Part shown: piece by piece, positions 54,577-63,383 of the stretch
Layout: each line of letters begins with the position of its first letter
Position numbering within the stretch: the first letter of the stretch is position 1
DNA from: Candidatus Aminicenantota bacterium
Lineage (GTDB): Bacteria; Acidobacteriota; Aminicenantia; Aminicenantales; Aminicenantaceae
DNA length: 64,000 nucleotides
Assembly: GCA_020344415.1 (NCBI GenBank)
Contig: CP070825.1
Coordinates: 2,105,552 to 2,169,551, forward strand
Direction of reading: 5' to 3'
The notes under the pieces: generated by a model
Told to the model about the DNA's origin: nothing
Seen by the model: the letters and a program-made list of their open reading frames with translations, nothing else
Database searches by the model: none
Program-made: the position numbers and the translations under genes

Positions 54577-57573
54577 ATGAAGGACTTTATGAAATTAATA
54601 CTTATTGCACAAATACTTTTTCTCTATCCTAACCAAATTCTTTTTCCTTTTCAGAATCCATCATCCTCTGCTCAAAAATCTGTTTTTAAGGAAAAATACT
54701 CTGAATATTTTGAGCAAGGCGAGAACTTCAAACGCCAAGGGAATTATGAAAAATCTATCCAATTCTTTACCCAAGCATTAAATCTCGCCCAAAAAAATGG
54801 CGAGATAGAAAATGAAATAGAATCATTCATTCAGCTTGGAGTGTTGTATTGGAACATAGGACAGCTTGTTAAATCGTTGAGTGTCTATCAAGAAGCGCTC
54901 TCCCGTGCTGAAAAGACGAGAGTGTTAGATAAGAAAGTAGAGATTCTTAACTACATAAAGATCTATGAGCTGTACCAGGGTGGCAAAGATCATCGTTCAA
55001 AAGAGGAATATCAAAAATCAATAGAAAATTTTGAAAAAGCCATTGAGTTGTCAAAACAAATAGCAAGCAAGGAACATCAAGTCAAATGTCTTCGCCAATT
55101 GAGCGTAACTTACTCAGAATTAAATGACCTGGATGAATTATTTTCCTTGAGCAAGGAAGCTCAAAAGATTGCCTTTGAGATTAAACACAAGAAAGAAGAG
55201 GGAAGGTGCTTATACAACATAGGGCTTTACTATGATGCAATAGATAACTATTCTCAGGCGCTTTTACATTACGAGGAAGCGTTGAGAATCTCCAGAATTT
55301 TTAGAGACTTTTTTGACGAATCAGACTGCCTGACAAACATCAGTCAAATATATATCCATCTGGGGAATTATGACAAAGCCCTAGAGTATTTGGAAGAAGT
55401 CTTGAGGATCGATAAACAGCTAGAAGACGATGCCTACGTTGCAATAGACCTGAACAATATTGGAGTTACATATCAAAAAAAGGCTCTTCATTCAGAAAAT
55501 AAGGACGATCTATATAACGCTCTCGAATCTTTTAAAGAAAGCCTCAAAATTGCAAGAATAATTAAGGATATTAAAACAGAAATCCAGGCTTTAACCAATA
55601 TAGGCATGGTACAAATAGATTTAGAAAACTTTCCTGAAGCTTTGAGATATTTTGATCTTGGGCTGGAAAAGGCAGATAAGAGCCAAGATAAAGAAGAAAT
55701 CGCGAATATATATGTCAACATAGGAATTGTACATTCCAAGCAAGAAAATTTTGACCTCTCCATAGCGAACTTCAAAAAAGCCATTGAAACGGCCTCCGAG
55801 ATAAAGGGAGATAAGATACTCTGGGAAGCTTACTTTGAAATAGCAAACACTTACATGAATCAGAATAATTATCAGAAATCCCAAGAAAACTATAAAAAAT
55901 CCATCTCACACCTAGAGAAAATTCGCTCTAAAATTCAGCTGGAGGAACTGAAAGCAAGTTACCTGGGAACAGATAAAAGGATCGACACCTATTACAACCT
56001 GATAGATCTTTTGGCACAATTCGACAAATCAGAGCCAAAAAAAGGGCACGATATCGAAGCTTTTCATTATATGGAAAAAGCTAAGGCCAGGGCCTTCCTA
56101 GACCGATTAGAAGTATCACAAATTAACATCTCTCAGGGAGTGGACACCCAGCTCCTCAACCAAGAAAAAGAATTGATGAAAGAGATCTCGAATTTAAACA
56201 CAACACTTCTCACACCAGGGCTTCACCAGGAACAAAAAAAGGAAATCGACGATCAGATAAAGCTGCACGAAGAACAGTTAGAGGCCATAATGAGAGAAAT
56301 AAGAATATCCAGCCCAGCCTATGCAAATCTCAAGGACCCTGAAATCATATCTCTCGAGCTAACTCAAGAACAACTGCCGGACAATGAGACAGCTTACTTT
56401 GAATACAGTATAGGGAAAAAGAAATCTTATGCTTTTGCTATTACAAAGAGAGGGCTGAAAATATTTCCTCTCCCTTCTACAGAAAAAATCCAGGCGCAAG
56501 TGAATGAATACCTAATGACCATTACAGACAAGGAAAATGAAGACTTTGACCTCGGTTATGAACTATTCTACAGCTTAATCCTCCCAGGCTTAGAAAAAAA
56601 TATCAATAAACTCATCTTTATTCCAGACGACATCCTCCATTATTTACCATTCGAAACACTCATCACCCAAAAAAATGAAAAAAGATGGCTGATAAAGGAT
56701 TATAAAGTATCGTACGCACCTTCTATTTCCTCTCTAAGAGGAATAATCCAGTGTGAAGCCTTAAACGGTCAGAAACCTCAAAAAGATATCCTCGCCTTTG
56801 GTGATCCTTTTTTCGGCCCTGATGAAGAAGAGACTGCCAGAGAAGCTTTAAAAGATTTCAGCTCTGCTGATACTTCTAGTTTCTTCAGGCTGAAGTACAG
56901 CGGCTTAGAAATCGATAAGATTCAAGCTCTTTTTAAAAAAGCGAAAATAGATATTTTCAAAAGAAAAGAAGCAACAGAAGAACGGCTAAAAAAGCTTAAC
57001 CTCGCTGATTATAAGATCCTCCACCTTGCTACCCATTGTCTCATCGACAATGAAAAACCTGCCCGATCTTCGATCATCTTCTCTTTGGAAGACACCTCCT
57101 CTGAAGATGGATTTCTCCAGATGAGAGAAATATTTAACTTGAAGCTTAACTCCGATCTAGTTTCTCTTTCTGCCTGCGAAACAGGCCTCGGTCAATTCAT
57201 AAGAGGAGAGGGAATAGATGGCTTGAGTAGAGCCTTCTTCTATGCAGGCGCCTCCTCAGTACTAATGAGCCTATGGGCCGTGCATGACCAAGCGACTTCC
57301 CAGTTCATGCAAAGATATTATTTTCACCTGCGCTCTTCAAACACAATAATGGATTCTTTGCATAAAACTAAACTGGAAATGATAGACTCTGATGTGCTCT
57401 CGCATCCCTATTACTGGGCTGGGTTCGTAGTAACAGGGAGGTCTGATAAAACTATTTATCCGTCGGCCACAAAGAAATTGATCATTATAATTCTTCTTAT
57501 TTTTCTTATAGTTGGAGCAAGCTCTTTAATAATTTTTAAGAAATTTTCTAACCCCTCATCTCCCTCTTCTTAA
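54577..57573 (+). CDS. TPR-CHAT protein with C-terminal membrane anchor
   Basis: The 998-residue protein begins with a hydrophobic signal or anchor (about 5-20), then about ten tetratricopeptide repeats (about 45-450; for example ALLHYEEALRISR, DLYNALESFKESLKIAR), a coiled linker and a CHAT caspase-like domain (about 600-960). The catalytic pair is His820 (LHLATH) and Cys867 (SLSACETGLG), followed by FFYAGASSVLMSLWAVHD. A single membrane helix (about 970-988) closes the protein. CHAT domains are cysteine proteases, often triggered via TPR partners. The start could be ATG 54589, which has AAGGA ahead. Confidence 0.9.
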   Translation: MKDFMKLILIAQILFLYPNQILFPFQNPSSSAQKSVFKEKYSEYFEQGENFKRQGNYEKSIQFFTQALNLAQKNGEIENEIESFIQLGVLYWNIGQLVKSLSVYQEALSRAEKTRVLDKKVEILNYIKIYELYQGGKDHRSKEEYQKSIENFEKAIELSKQIASKEHQVKCLRQLSVTYSELNDLDELFSLSKEAQKIAFEIKHKKEEGRCLYNIGLYYDAIDNYSQALLHYEEALRISRIFRDFFDESDCLTNISQIYIHLGNYDKALEYLEEVLRIDKQLEDDAYVAIDLNNIGVTYQKKALHSENKDDLYNALESFKESLKIARIIKDIKTEIQALTNIGMVQIDLENFPEALRYFDLGLEKADKSQDKEEIANIYVNIGIVHSKQENFDLSIANFKKAIETASEIKGDKILWEAYFEIANTYMNQNNYQKSQENYKKSISHLEKIRSKIQLEELKASYLGTDKRIDTYYNLIDLLAQFDKSEPKKGHDIEAFHYMEKAKARAFLDRLEVSQINISQGVDTQLLNQEKELMKEISNLNTTLLTPGLHQEQKKEIDDQIKLHEEQLEAIMREIRISSPAYANLKDPEIISLELTQEQLPDNETAYFEYSIGKKKSYAFAITKRGLKIFPLPSTEKIQAQVNEYLMTITDKENEDFDLGYELFYSLILPGLEKNINKLIFIPDDILHYLPFETLITQKNEKRWLIKDYKVSYAPSISSLRGIIQCEALNGQKPQKDILAFGDPFFGPDEEETAREALKDFSSADTSSFFRLKYSGLEIDKIQALFKKAKIDIFKRKEATEERLKKLNLADYKILHLATHCLIDNEKPARSSIIFSLEDTSSEDGFLQMREIFNLKLNSDLVSLSACETGLGQFIRGEGIDGLSRAFFYAGASSVLMSLWAVHDQATSQFMQRYYFHLRSSNTIMDSLHKTKLEMIDSDVLSHPYYWAGFVVTGRSDKTIYPSATKKLIIIILLIFLIVGASSLIIFKKFSNPSSPSS

Positions 57574-57581
57574 AAATTCAT

Positions 57582-57720
57582 GAGATTGCCACGCTGCGCT
57601 CGCAATGACAAAAAAGGCGGGTTTGCTCAATCAAATCCCAGCCGATTAATCAAGCTCCTGCATTAGAACAAGGCGGATTTGCTCAATCAAACCCCAGCAG
57701 ATGAATCAAATCCCTGCATA
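57582..57720. repeat. family A repeat plus 56-bp tandem repeat, locus 5
   Basis: A family A core (GAGATTGCCACGC...GCAATGACA, 57582-57610) is followed by two 56-base copies starting at 57616 and 57672 (GGCGGRTTTGCTCAATCAAA, then CCCAGC-GAT-AATCAA and CTGCAT). The companion motif GATGAATCAAATCCC is the same as in locus 1. It lies between the convergent TPR-CHAT and peptidase genes and may end both transcripts. Confidence 0.7.
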
Positions 57721-57740
57721 AAATCTAGCTCAAAAAAGTG

Positions 57741-60377
57741 TTATTTATCCTTATTGCTGAAAACTTTATTCATAACTCTCAGGAAGTTACCTCCAAGGAT
57801 CTTTTTGATGTCCGACTCCTTATATCCTCTTCGAAACAGTTCTTTTGTGATATTGGATATTTTTCCCACATGTTCAAGCCCTACCGGAGGCCTTCCGATC
57901 CCATCAAAATCTGAGCCCAATCCCACATAATCCGCTTTCCCTGTTACCTTCACAACATGGTCAATATGATCAACAACCGTTTTGACATCAATAGGAGGTA
58001 AAGTCTTAGCCAACTCTTCGGACCTCTGTCGATACTCTTTTGAGAATTTTTTTCTTTTTTCAGGGTCTGCCTTCCTTAACTCTCTATAATCAGTGGGAAG
58101 GTCATATTTCTCTGCAATCTCCTGCCTCAAGGCATCAAACTTTTTTGATTGTTCCGCATTCAAGAACCCAGGAGCATAATTTATGCCGATAACTCCGCCA
58201 TTTTTAGCCAAGGCCTTGAGCATTTCATCTGATAGATTCCTAAAATGATCAGAAAGGGCTCTGCAACAGGAGTGAGAAGCGACGATAGGAGAATTTGTGG
58301 CTTTGATGACATCCCAAAAGGTCTCATCATGAACATGAGACACATCGATTATGATCCCAAGCCTGTTCATTTCTTTTACTACTTTTTCCCCAAATTCAGT
58401 CAACCCACAGAATTTCGCTTGCTCGTCGCCGGAAGCGTCAGCCCAGTCGGTCCTCGTCCAATGAGTCAGAGTCATCAGCCTCACGCCCAAGTTATAAAAG
58501 GTCCTGAGCAGGCTTAATTCGTTCTCTATGGCATATCCGCCTTCTATCCCGATGAGAATCCCTGTTTTCCCTTTTCCTCTCAGCCTCATTAAATCTCCAT
58601 AGGATTTGACAAAAGCCAGGTCATCCGGATTTTCATCTACAAGCCGATACAGGCCATCTATCTGGCTAAAAGCTCTTTTTGCCGCTTGATTTTTCTGGAG
58701 TTCATTTCTCGGAGGGCCGACGAAACAGGCAAAAACCTGTAAATCCATAGCTCCTTGTTTGAGTTTTGGAATATCAATATGGCCTCTTGGATTATCCTTA
58801 CTGAGATCTGTTCCTCTCAAATACCGCCCAATAGTATCGCAGTGGATGTCAACAACAATGGAATCTTTATGAACAAAATTAATGTGGTGAATCGGGTCCA
58901 GAAGATTCTTTCTGGAGTTTGCCAGAAAAACAAGGATATCATGGTAATACTGGGCAGAGAGCTCGAGCAGTTCTGGTTCGATAATATTGGGATCATCCCC
59001 GGGGTAATGGTATTCCGGATGCTCATCATCCAGTTCCCTTGTGAGCACGTTTCCTGTCCTCAGGCTGATAGAAGTCACGCCTTTACCCAGGAAGGCTGTA
59101 TGATCCGAGCCTCTATAATTCAAGCGGAAGCGAAGCCTCTTTTTCATTTCTTCGTCCATATTTTCTTTGAGGAAGTCATAAAAGTCTGAAAATTCCCACA
59201 TCCCACCAACATATAGATCCGTATCTCCGCAACCCACCATGTCTATATTCATGTAGACGACTGTCTTTTTGAGAGGATAAAGGGGCTTTTTGGTATAGTG
59301 CCTGGAACCAATAAGCCCAAGCTCTTCACCCGCCCATGAGGCAAAAACAAGAGTCCGGTCAGGCCTAAATTTATTTGCCTTCAATACCCTGGCGATCTCC
59401 AGTATGACTGCCGCAGACCCTGCATTATCATCTGCTCCGTTGTAAACAAACCCGTCAACTCCTACGCCCACATGGTCAAGATGTCCGCCTATAATGATGT
59501 ATTCATCCTTCAGCTTCGGGTCTTTACCTGGTAAAATCCCGATTACATTGGGAGCTTCCCTATCTTCCTGAGTGAAATGGACTTCCATTTCAACTGCGAC
59601 ATCAAGAGAGGCAGTGAATGATTTTTTCTCTCTTATCATCTTGCTCACAAAGTATTTCCAGCTTTTCTTTCCAATATAGAAGACATCATCTAAAAAATTC
59701 CTGTTTGCGGTTAAAACAACGAAGCCCTCGGGGCATATTCCTTTTTTTACCGAAGAGGAAATTCTGCGCTGCCTCATTTGTGTGTATGAAAAGATATTCA
59801 TTCTAATCATTCCGACTGCACCCTTACTCACTGCTGTTTCTATCTTTTTATTTATTGTCCAATCTCTCCTCAATTCTTTTTCTTTAGATTCAGGAACACC
59901 AGGGACAGTCATGACAATCTTCCCCTTTACATCTAAGTTTTCATAATCGTCCCAATTATGCTTCTTCGAACTGATTCCGTATCCTGCAAAAATCACTTGG
60001 GTTTTAATAACTCCTGAGCCTGTACCCCTTGTCGGCATAAAATCTCTGTTGCGGCCTGCATAATACACGCGGTGAACAGGTGCGGTTATTTCAAGCCTAA
60101 TCGGCTGCTCGTAGTTTCTCCAATTTTTAAAGGGCACTTGCTGGAAATATGTTCCTTTCTCCCCACCAGGCTGAAGTCCGTATTCTTTCATTTTTGCTGC
60201 TACATACTCTGCGGCTTTCTGATATTCGGGTGTTCCTGATTTTCTTCCTTTAAACTCTTCAGATGCAAGGTAATTCACAATCTCCCATGCTCTCTTTCCG
60301 TCTGGTTTCGCCTGGGCATAAACAATACAATTCGCTAATAAAAATAGAATTGAAAAAAGTATAAGAGTTCTTTTCAT
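57741..60377 (-). CDS. M28 aminopeptidase fused to M19 dipeptidase
   Basis: The 878-residue exported protein (signal peptide about 1-22) joins two zinc peptidases. The M28 part (about 25-490, with a PA-like insert near 120-250) has His299 (GGHLDHVG), Asp316 (NGADDNAG), Glu351/352 (AGEELG), Asp379 (NIDMVG) and His426 (GSDHTAF). The M19 membrane-dipeptidase part (about 505-870) has His512 and Asp514 (DIHCDT), Glu612 (GIEGG), His681 (DVSHVHDETFW) and His702 (ASHSC), then GLGSDFDG. A single protein could trim peptides and split the resulting dipeptides outside the cell membrane. The fusion frame is uninterrupted. Confidence 0.92.
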   Translation of the reverse strand: MKRTLILFSILFLLANCIVYAQAKPDGKRAWEIVNYLASEEFKGRKSGTPEYQKAAEYVAAKMKEYGLQPGGEKGTYFQQVPFKNWRNYEQPIRLEITAPVHRVYYAGRNRDFMPTRGTGSGVIKTQVIFAGYGISSKKHNWDDYENLDVKGKIVMTVPGVPESKEKELRRDWTINKKIETAVSKGAVGMIRMNIFSYTQMRQRRISSSVKKGICPEGFVVLTANRNFLDDVFYIGKKSWKYFVSKMIREKKSFTASLDVAVEMEVHFTQEDREAPNVIGILPGKDPKLKDEYIIIGGHLDHVGVGVDGFVYNGADDNAGSAAVILEIARVLKANKFRPDRTLVFASWAGEELGLIGSRHYTKKPLYPLKKTVVYMNIDMVGCGDTDLYVGGMWEFSDFYDFLKENMDEEMKKRLRFRLNYRGSDHTAFLGKGVTSISLRTGNVLTRELDDEHPEYHYPGDDPNIIEPELLELSAQYYHDILVFLANSRKNLLDPIHHINFVHKDSIVVDIHCDTIGRYLRGTDLSKDNPRGHIDIPKLKQGAMDLQVFACFVGPPRNELQKNQAAKRAFSQIDGLYRLVDENPDDLAFVKSYGDLMRLRGKGKTGILIGIEGGYAIENELSLLRTFYNLGVRLMTLTHWTRTDWADASGDEQAKFCGLTEFGEKVVKEMNRLGIIIDVSHVHDETFWDVIKATNSPIVASHSCCRALSDHFRNLSDEMLKALAKNGGVIGINYAPGFLNAEQSKKFDALRQEIAEKYDLPTDYRELRKADPEKRKKFSKEYRQRSEELAKTLPPIDVKTVVDHIDHVVKVTGKADYVGLGSDFDGIGRPPVGLEHVGKISNITKELFRRGYKESDIKKILGGNFLRVMNKVFSNKDK

Positions 60378-60562
60378 TGTTAATCCCTTTCTGTTTTATT
60401 GGAAAATTGCATTCAAAAAGCTTCTTTTGGTAATTTTTCAATTTATATCAAAATATTGAAGAATTCAAGAAACAAAAAAGCAAATTTCGTTCCCTTGAGC
60501 TATAATAGTATAAATGAAACTTTTCCTCTTCAATTTGGATTTTAAAATATAGAGAGACAAAT

Positions 60563-61516
60563 ATGTTGAAACTCAAGACAAAGATAGCGCAAATTATTAA
60601 AGACAATCCTGAGTTGAAAAGACAAGGACTCTGCTTTCTTAGTTCAGTCGTAATCCATGCAATCGTTATTTTCCTCGGTTTAATATTCATAATTCCGATA
60701 AAAGTATATATCTATGAAGAAAAAACAACAGATGTCATTATTGTTCCACCTGATAAATTACTCATTCCTGAACTCGATAAATATCCTGCAAGCATAGGCA
60801 GTTTCAAGGAGAGCTCTCTTGGAGAAGGTCTCGAAAAAAAATCTGAACCCTCCGAAGAGGAAGGAAAATTTCAGGTCGATATAGACCAAGACGCAGCAGA
60901 AATCGCCAAAGAACATATTGAAGATAGGGCAGATAAAACAATCCCTTATCAAGGATTGGCCTCCGGATTCAGCCTGGATATTCCTTCAAGGAGTAAAACC
61001 AAATCGGATTTGTCTTTAGACGATAGGCTGGTTTTACCCTTAAGCTCTGAAAAAAAAGAAAATATACTCAAAGAAATCGGCAAAGGTTATGAAAAAAGGG
61101 ATTTGGACCTCCTGAGATATATCTATTCTGACTATTCAAATATTGACCGATCGAGAAGAACCTCTTCCCCCCAAACCCCTGGCAGAAGAGCTTCGACCCG
61201 TAGAGGACGCGCCTCTTTTCAGGTTAAAGACTATGATATAAGCCCTTGGGCGAAAATCGTTGTGGATAGAATCCAAAAGAACTGGGTCCTCTCTCCATCA
61301 CAAAAAACGGGCGCGAAAGGAGAGGTTGAAATTTTTGTAATAATTGAAAAAAGCGGCGAGCTGTCGTCTGTGGAAATCATTAGATCTTCAGAAATACAAT
61401 TACTCGACCAAACAGCGCTCAAGGCTCTCAATATAAGCTCTCCCTTCCCTAAACTCCCCGATGATTTCCCGAATAAAAACCTCGAAGCCTATTTTGTCTT
61501 CAGCTACGATGATTAA
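60563..61516 (+). CDS. TonB-family energy-transducer-like protein
   Basis: The 317-residue protein has a short cytoplasmic start, one membrane helix (about 28-46, VVIHAIVIFLGLIFIIPI), a charged periplasmic linker and a C-terminal TonB domain (about 225-317; WAKIVVDRIQKNW, KGEVEIFVIIEKSGELSSVE, SPFPKLPDDF). TonB proteins transmit ion-motive energy to outer-membrane receptors, but no ExbB/ExbD or receptor is nearby and the linker lacks the usual Pro-Lys/Pro-Glu repeats. A TATAAT at 60501 may be its promoter. The downstream gene overlaps by eight bases. Confidence 0.85.
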   Translation: MLKLKTKIAQIIKDNPELKRQGLCFLSSVVIHAIVIFLGLIFIIPIKVYIYEEKTTDVIIVPPDKLLIPELDKYPASIGSFKESSLGEGLEKKSEPSEEEGKFQVDIDQDAAEIAKEHIEDRADKTIPYQGLASGFSLDIPSRSKTKSDLSLDDRLVLPLSSEKKENILKEIGKGYEKRDLDLLRYIYSDYSNIDRSRRTSSPQTPGRRASTRRGRASFQVKDYDISPWAKIVVDRIQKNWVLSPSQKTGAKGEVEIFVIIEKSGELSSVEIIRSSEIQLLDQTALKALNISSPFPKLPDDFPNKNLEAYFVFSYDD

Positions 61517-62588
61517 AAGAATATCTGTAAAGAAAAAAAGAAGTTTGCGAATCTTGGCTTTATTTTTCTTTTTGGGCCCGTCGGTTATAAATCTTCATTT
61601 TGTTCAATACGGTGACTGGAAAACCGAGGTATCTGAAACTCTCGGCAACAAAGACTATAAAGGAACGATAGATCTGCTGTTAAGAAATGTTAAAAAGGAC
61701 ATTCCTTACCCAATTGTCAACGGACTCCTTGCTTACTCATACTATAAACTAAAAAATACGAATGGCGAATACAAATGGCTGCAGGAATATATCGAAACTT
61801 ATCGGGGAACAGAATTCATATTTTTATTTCTGGACGATCAGACTTTTGCGGATGTATCGGATTACATGAAGACCTGGAAAAGAAAATATCCTTTGATCAC
61901 TGAAATTGCCCTAATAGATAGCGAAATCTACAAAAGATTCACTCCGCCAGATAAAATTGTGCTCGGAATAGATATCGAGAATCCGGCCTATTATAAATTA
62001 TACCATGGTAAAAAAATAATTAAGGGCGGACTTCTTAACAGGGGTTTTAATTCACTCAGCATCGGGGCTCATGAGTTATTCAAAAACTCTGGTTCGCACG
62101 TATATCTTTTAGATATAAAGACAGAGGATCTATTCCTGAAGAAGGAATTAGAAATTGATATTCAACTCGATACTCAATTCGCAACAAAAAAAGCAGAGGT
62201 AAGGGTTAGAAATATCGAATACAATTTATCCTTGTTTATCGGAGACGAATTGATTATTTCCAGCAAGAAACTGCATCAAGAAAAACTATCATGGAAATTT
62301 AAGATACCAGCTGCCACAACGAATTTGAGTCCATTGATTCCTCCCGAAAAAGCAGATCCGAGCAAAGCAGACTACTCATTGAACTCATTTTCAATTCCAG
62401 GTGCAGTAGCTGGAATCCTTCAGTTAATTGAAGGCCTAAAGAAAAAGGAAAGTCCAGAAGAAAAGGTCAGTTATTTCCAAAAAGGCAAGCAGTTAACAAC
62501 GACATTTATAAGAAAAAATTGGGAAGGAATCAACAAGGAAGTAAAAGCCGTTATTAGACTGAAGACAAGGCATTTGAAGATTTCTTAG
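61509..62588 (+). CDS. unknown exported protein coupled to the TonB-like gene
   Basis: The ATG at 61509, overlapping the TonB stop, is preferred over an in-frame start at 61461. The 359-residue protein has an N-terminal basic stretch and hydrophobic signal/anchor (about 10-28), a helical stretch resembling one TPR-like repeat (about 35-90) and beta-rich middle sequence (for example KIVLGIDIENPAYYKLYHGK). No known family is recognised. The overlap suggests it works with the TonB-like protein. Nothing recognisable is seen in 62589-62862 apart from a partial family C repeat. Confidence 0.65.
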   Translation: MIKRISVKKKRSLRILALFFFLGPSVINLHFVQYGDWKTEVSETLGNKDYKGTIDLLLRNVKKDIPYPIVNGLLAYSYYKLKNTNGEYKWLQEYIETYRGTEFIFLFLDDQTFADVSDYMKTWKRKYPLITEIALIDSEIYKRFTPPDKIVLGIDIENPAYYKLYHGKKIIKGGLLNRGFNSLSIGAHELFKNSGSHVYLLDIKTEDLFLKKELEIDIQLDTQFATKKAEVRVRNIEYNLSLFIGDELIISSKKLHQEKLSWKFKIPAATTNLSPLIPPEKADPSKADYSLNSFSIPGAVAGILQLIEGLKKKESPEEKVSYFQKGKQLTTTFIRKNWEGINKEVKAVIRLKTRHLKIS

Positions 62589-62862
62589 TTGGTTTACCGC
62601 CAATCCTGGTAAAAGAATAAACCTCTCGAAATTCTCTCGATCATGGTATCCACGAAACAATCTTTTTTTAGTTTTTTCTCTTGATTTATAGTTAGGTCCT
62701 TTGTATCTTTTCATCCGTAATGATAGAAAGTATCGGCATTCTTTATGAATAATCCAGGTGAATAATCCTTATTGAATTTTGGTACTTATATATGGAAAGA
62801 AAAAAATGGTAATTATTGGCAAATTGGACATTAAGGACAAAGCATTCTTCCACCCTGCTCGA

Positions 62863-62891
62863 TTGTCCTGGATTGATAGCATGCTTATAAT
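62863..62891 (+). promoter_or_regulatory. sigma70-type promoter of the nfeD-SPFH pair
   Basis: TTGTCC (62863-62868) and TATAAT (62886-62891) are 17 bases apart, about 45 bases before the NfeD start, which has a strong GGAGGAGG. Confidence 0.6.
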
Positions 62892-62935
62892 AAAAGCACC
62901 AAATAAAACGTCATTCCTATGGAGGAGGTAAGCTA

Positions 62936-63382
62936 ATGGGTATAAAAATTTGGTGGATTTGGATGATTATTGCTGGCATCTTTGTCGTTGGTGAAATATT
63001 CACTGCAGGATTTTTTCTTCTGTGGTTTGGTGTGGGAGCAGCAATAGCAGGTATTCTAGCGATTCTTGGCCTGGGCATTGGATGGCAATTAGGAGCCTTT
63101 GTAATTATCTCGGGGATACTATTTGTTGTCTCAAGAAGGTTTGCAGAGCGCTTTAGCAAGAAACAGCCTCCCGGGATTGGCGCTGACCGGTTTGTTGGCA
63201 AGGAATGCGTTGTGTTGGAAGAGATTGACAATATGAAGAATACAGGACGAGTCCGGCTGAAAAAGGAGGAATGGAGAGCAGACAGTGATACCGGAGGAGT
63301 TATACGGGCAGGAGCAAGGGTGGAAGTGACCAGATTAGATGGAACACATTTAGTTGTTAAAATTTTAGAGGAGGAGGAATAA
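62936..63382 (+). CDS. NfeD-family membrane protein
   Basis: The 148-residue protein has two to three membrane helices (about residues 5-65, with [21 protein letters not shown]) and a C-terminal OB-fold-like soluble domain (about 80-148; [38 protein letters not shown]). Short NfeD proteins pair with SPFH/stomatin proteins in membrane microdomains, and such a gene starts two bases after its stop. Confidence 0.92.
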   Translation: MGIKIWWIWMIIAGIFVVGEIFTAGFFLLWFGVGAAIAGILAILGLGIGWQLGAFVIISGILFVVSRRFAERFSKKQPPGIGADRFVGKECVVLEEIDNMKNTGRVRLKKEEWRADSDTGGVIRAGARVEVTRLDGTHLVVKILEEEE

Positions 63383-63383
63383 A

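Noticed and set aside
53611..57573. Gasdermin-type defence locus (protease plus small pore protein)
   Set aside because: The small protein is only 115 residues, carries a signal peptide and lies on the opposite strand with its own long leader; it does not fit a bacterial gasdermin.
57582..57720. CRISPR array
   Set aside because: Only two 56-base tandem units, no regular short repeat with unique spacers, and no cas genes in the window.
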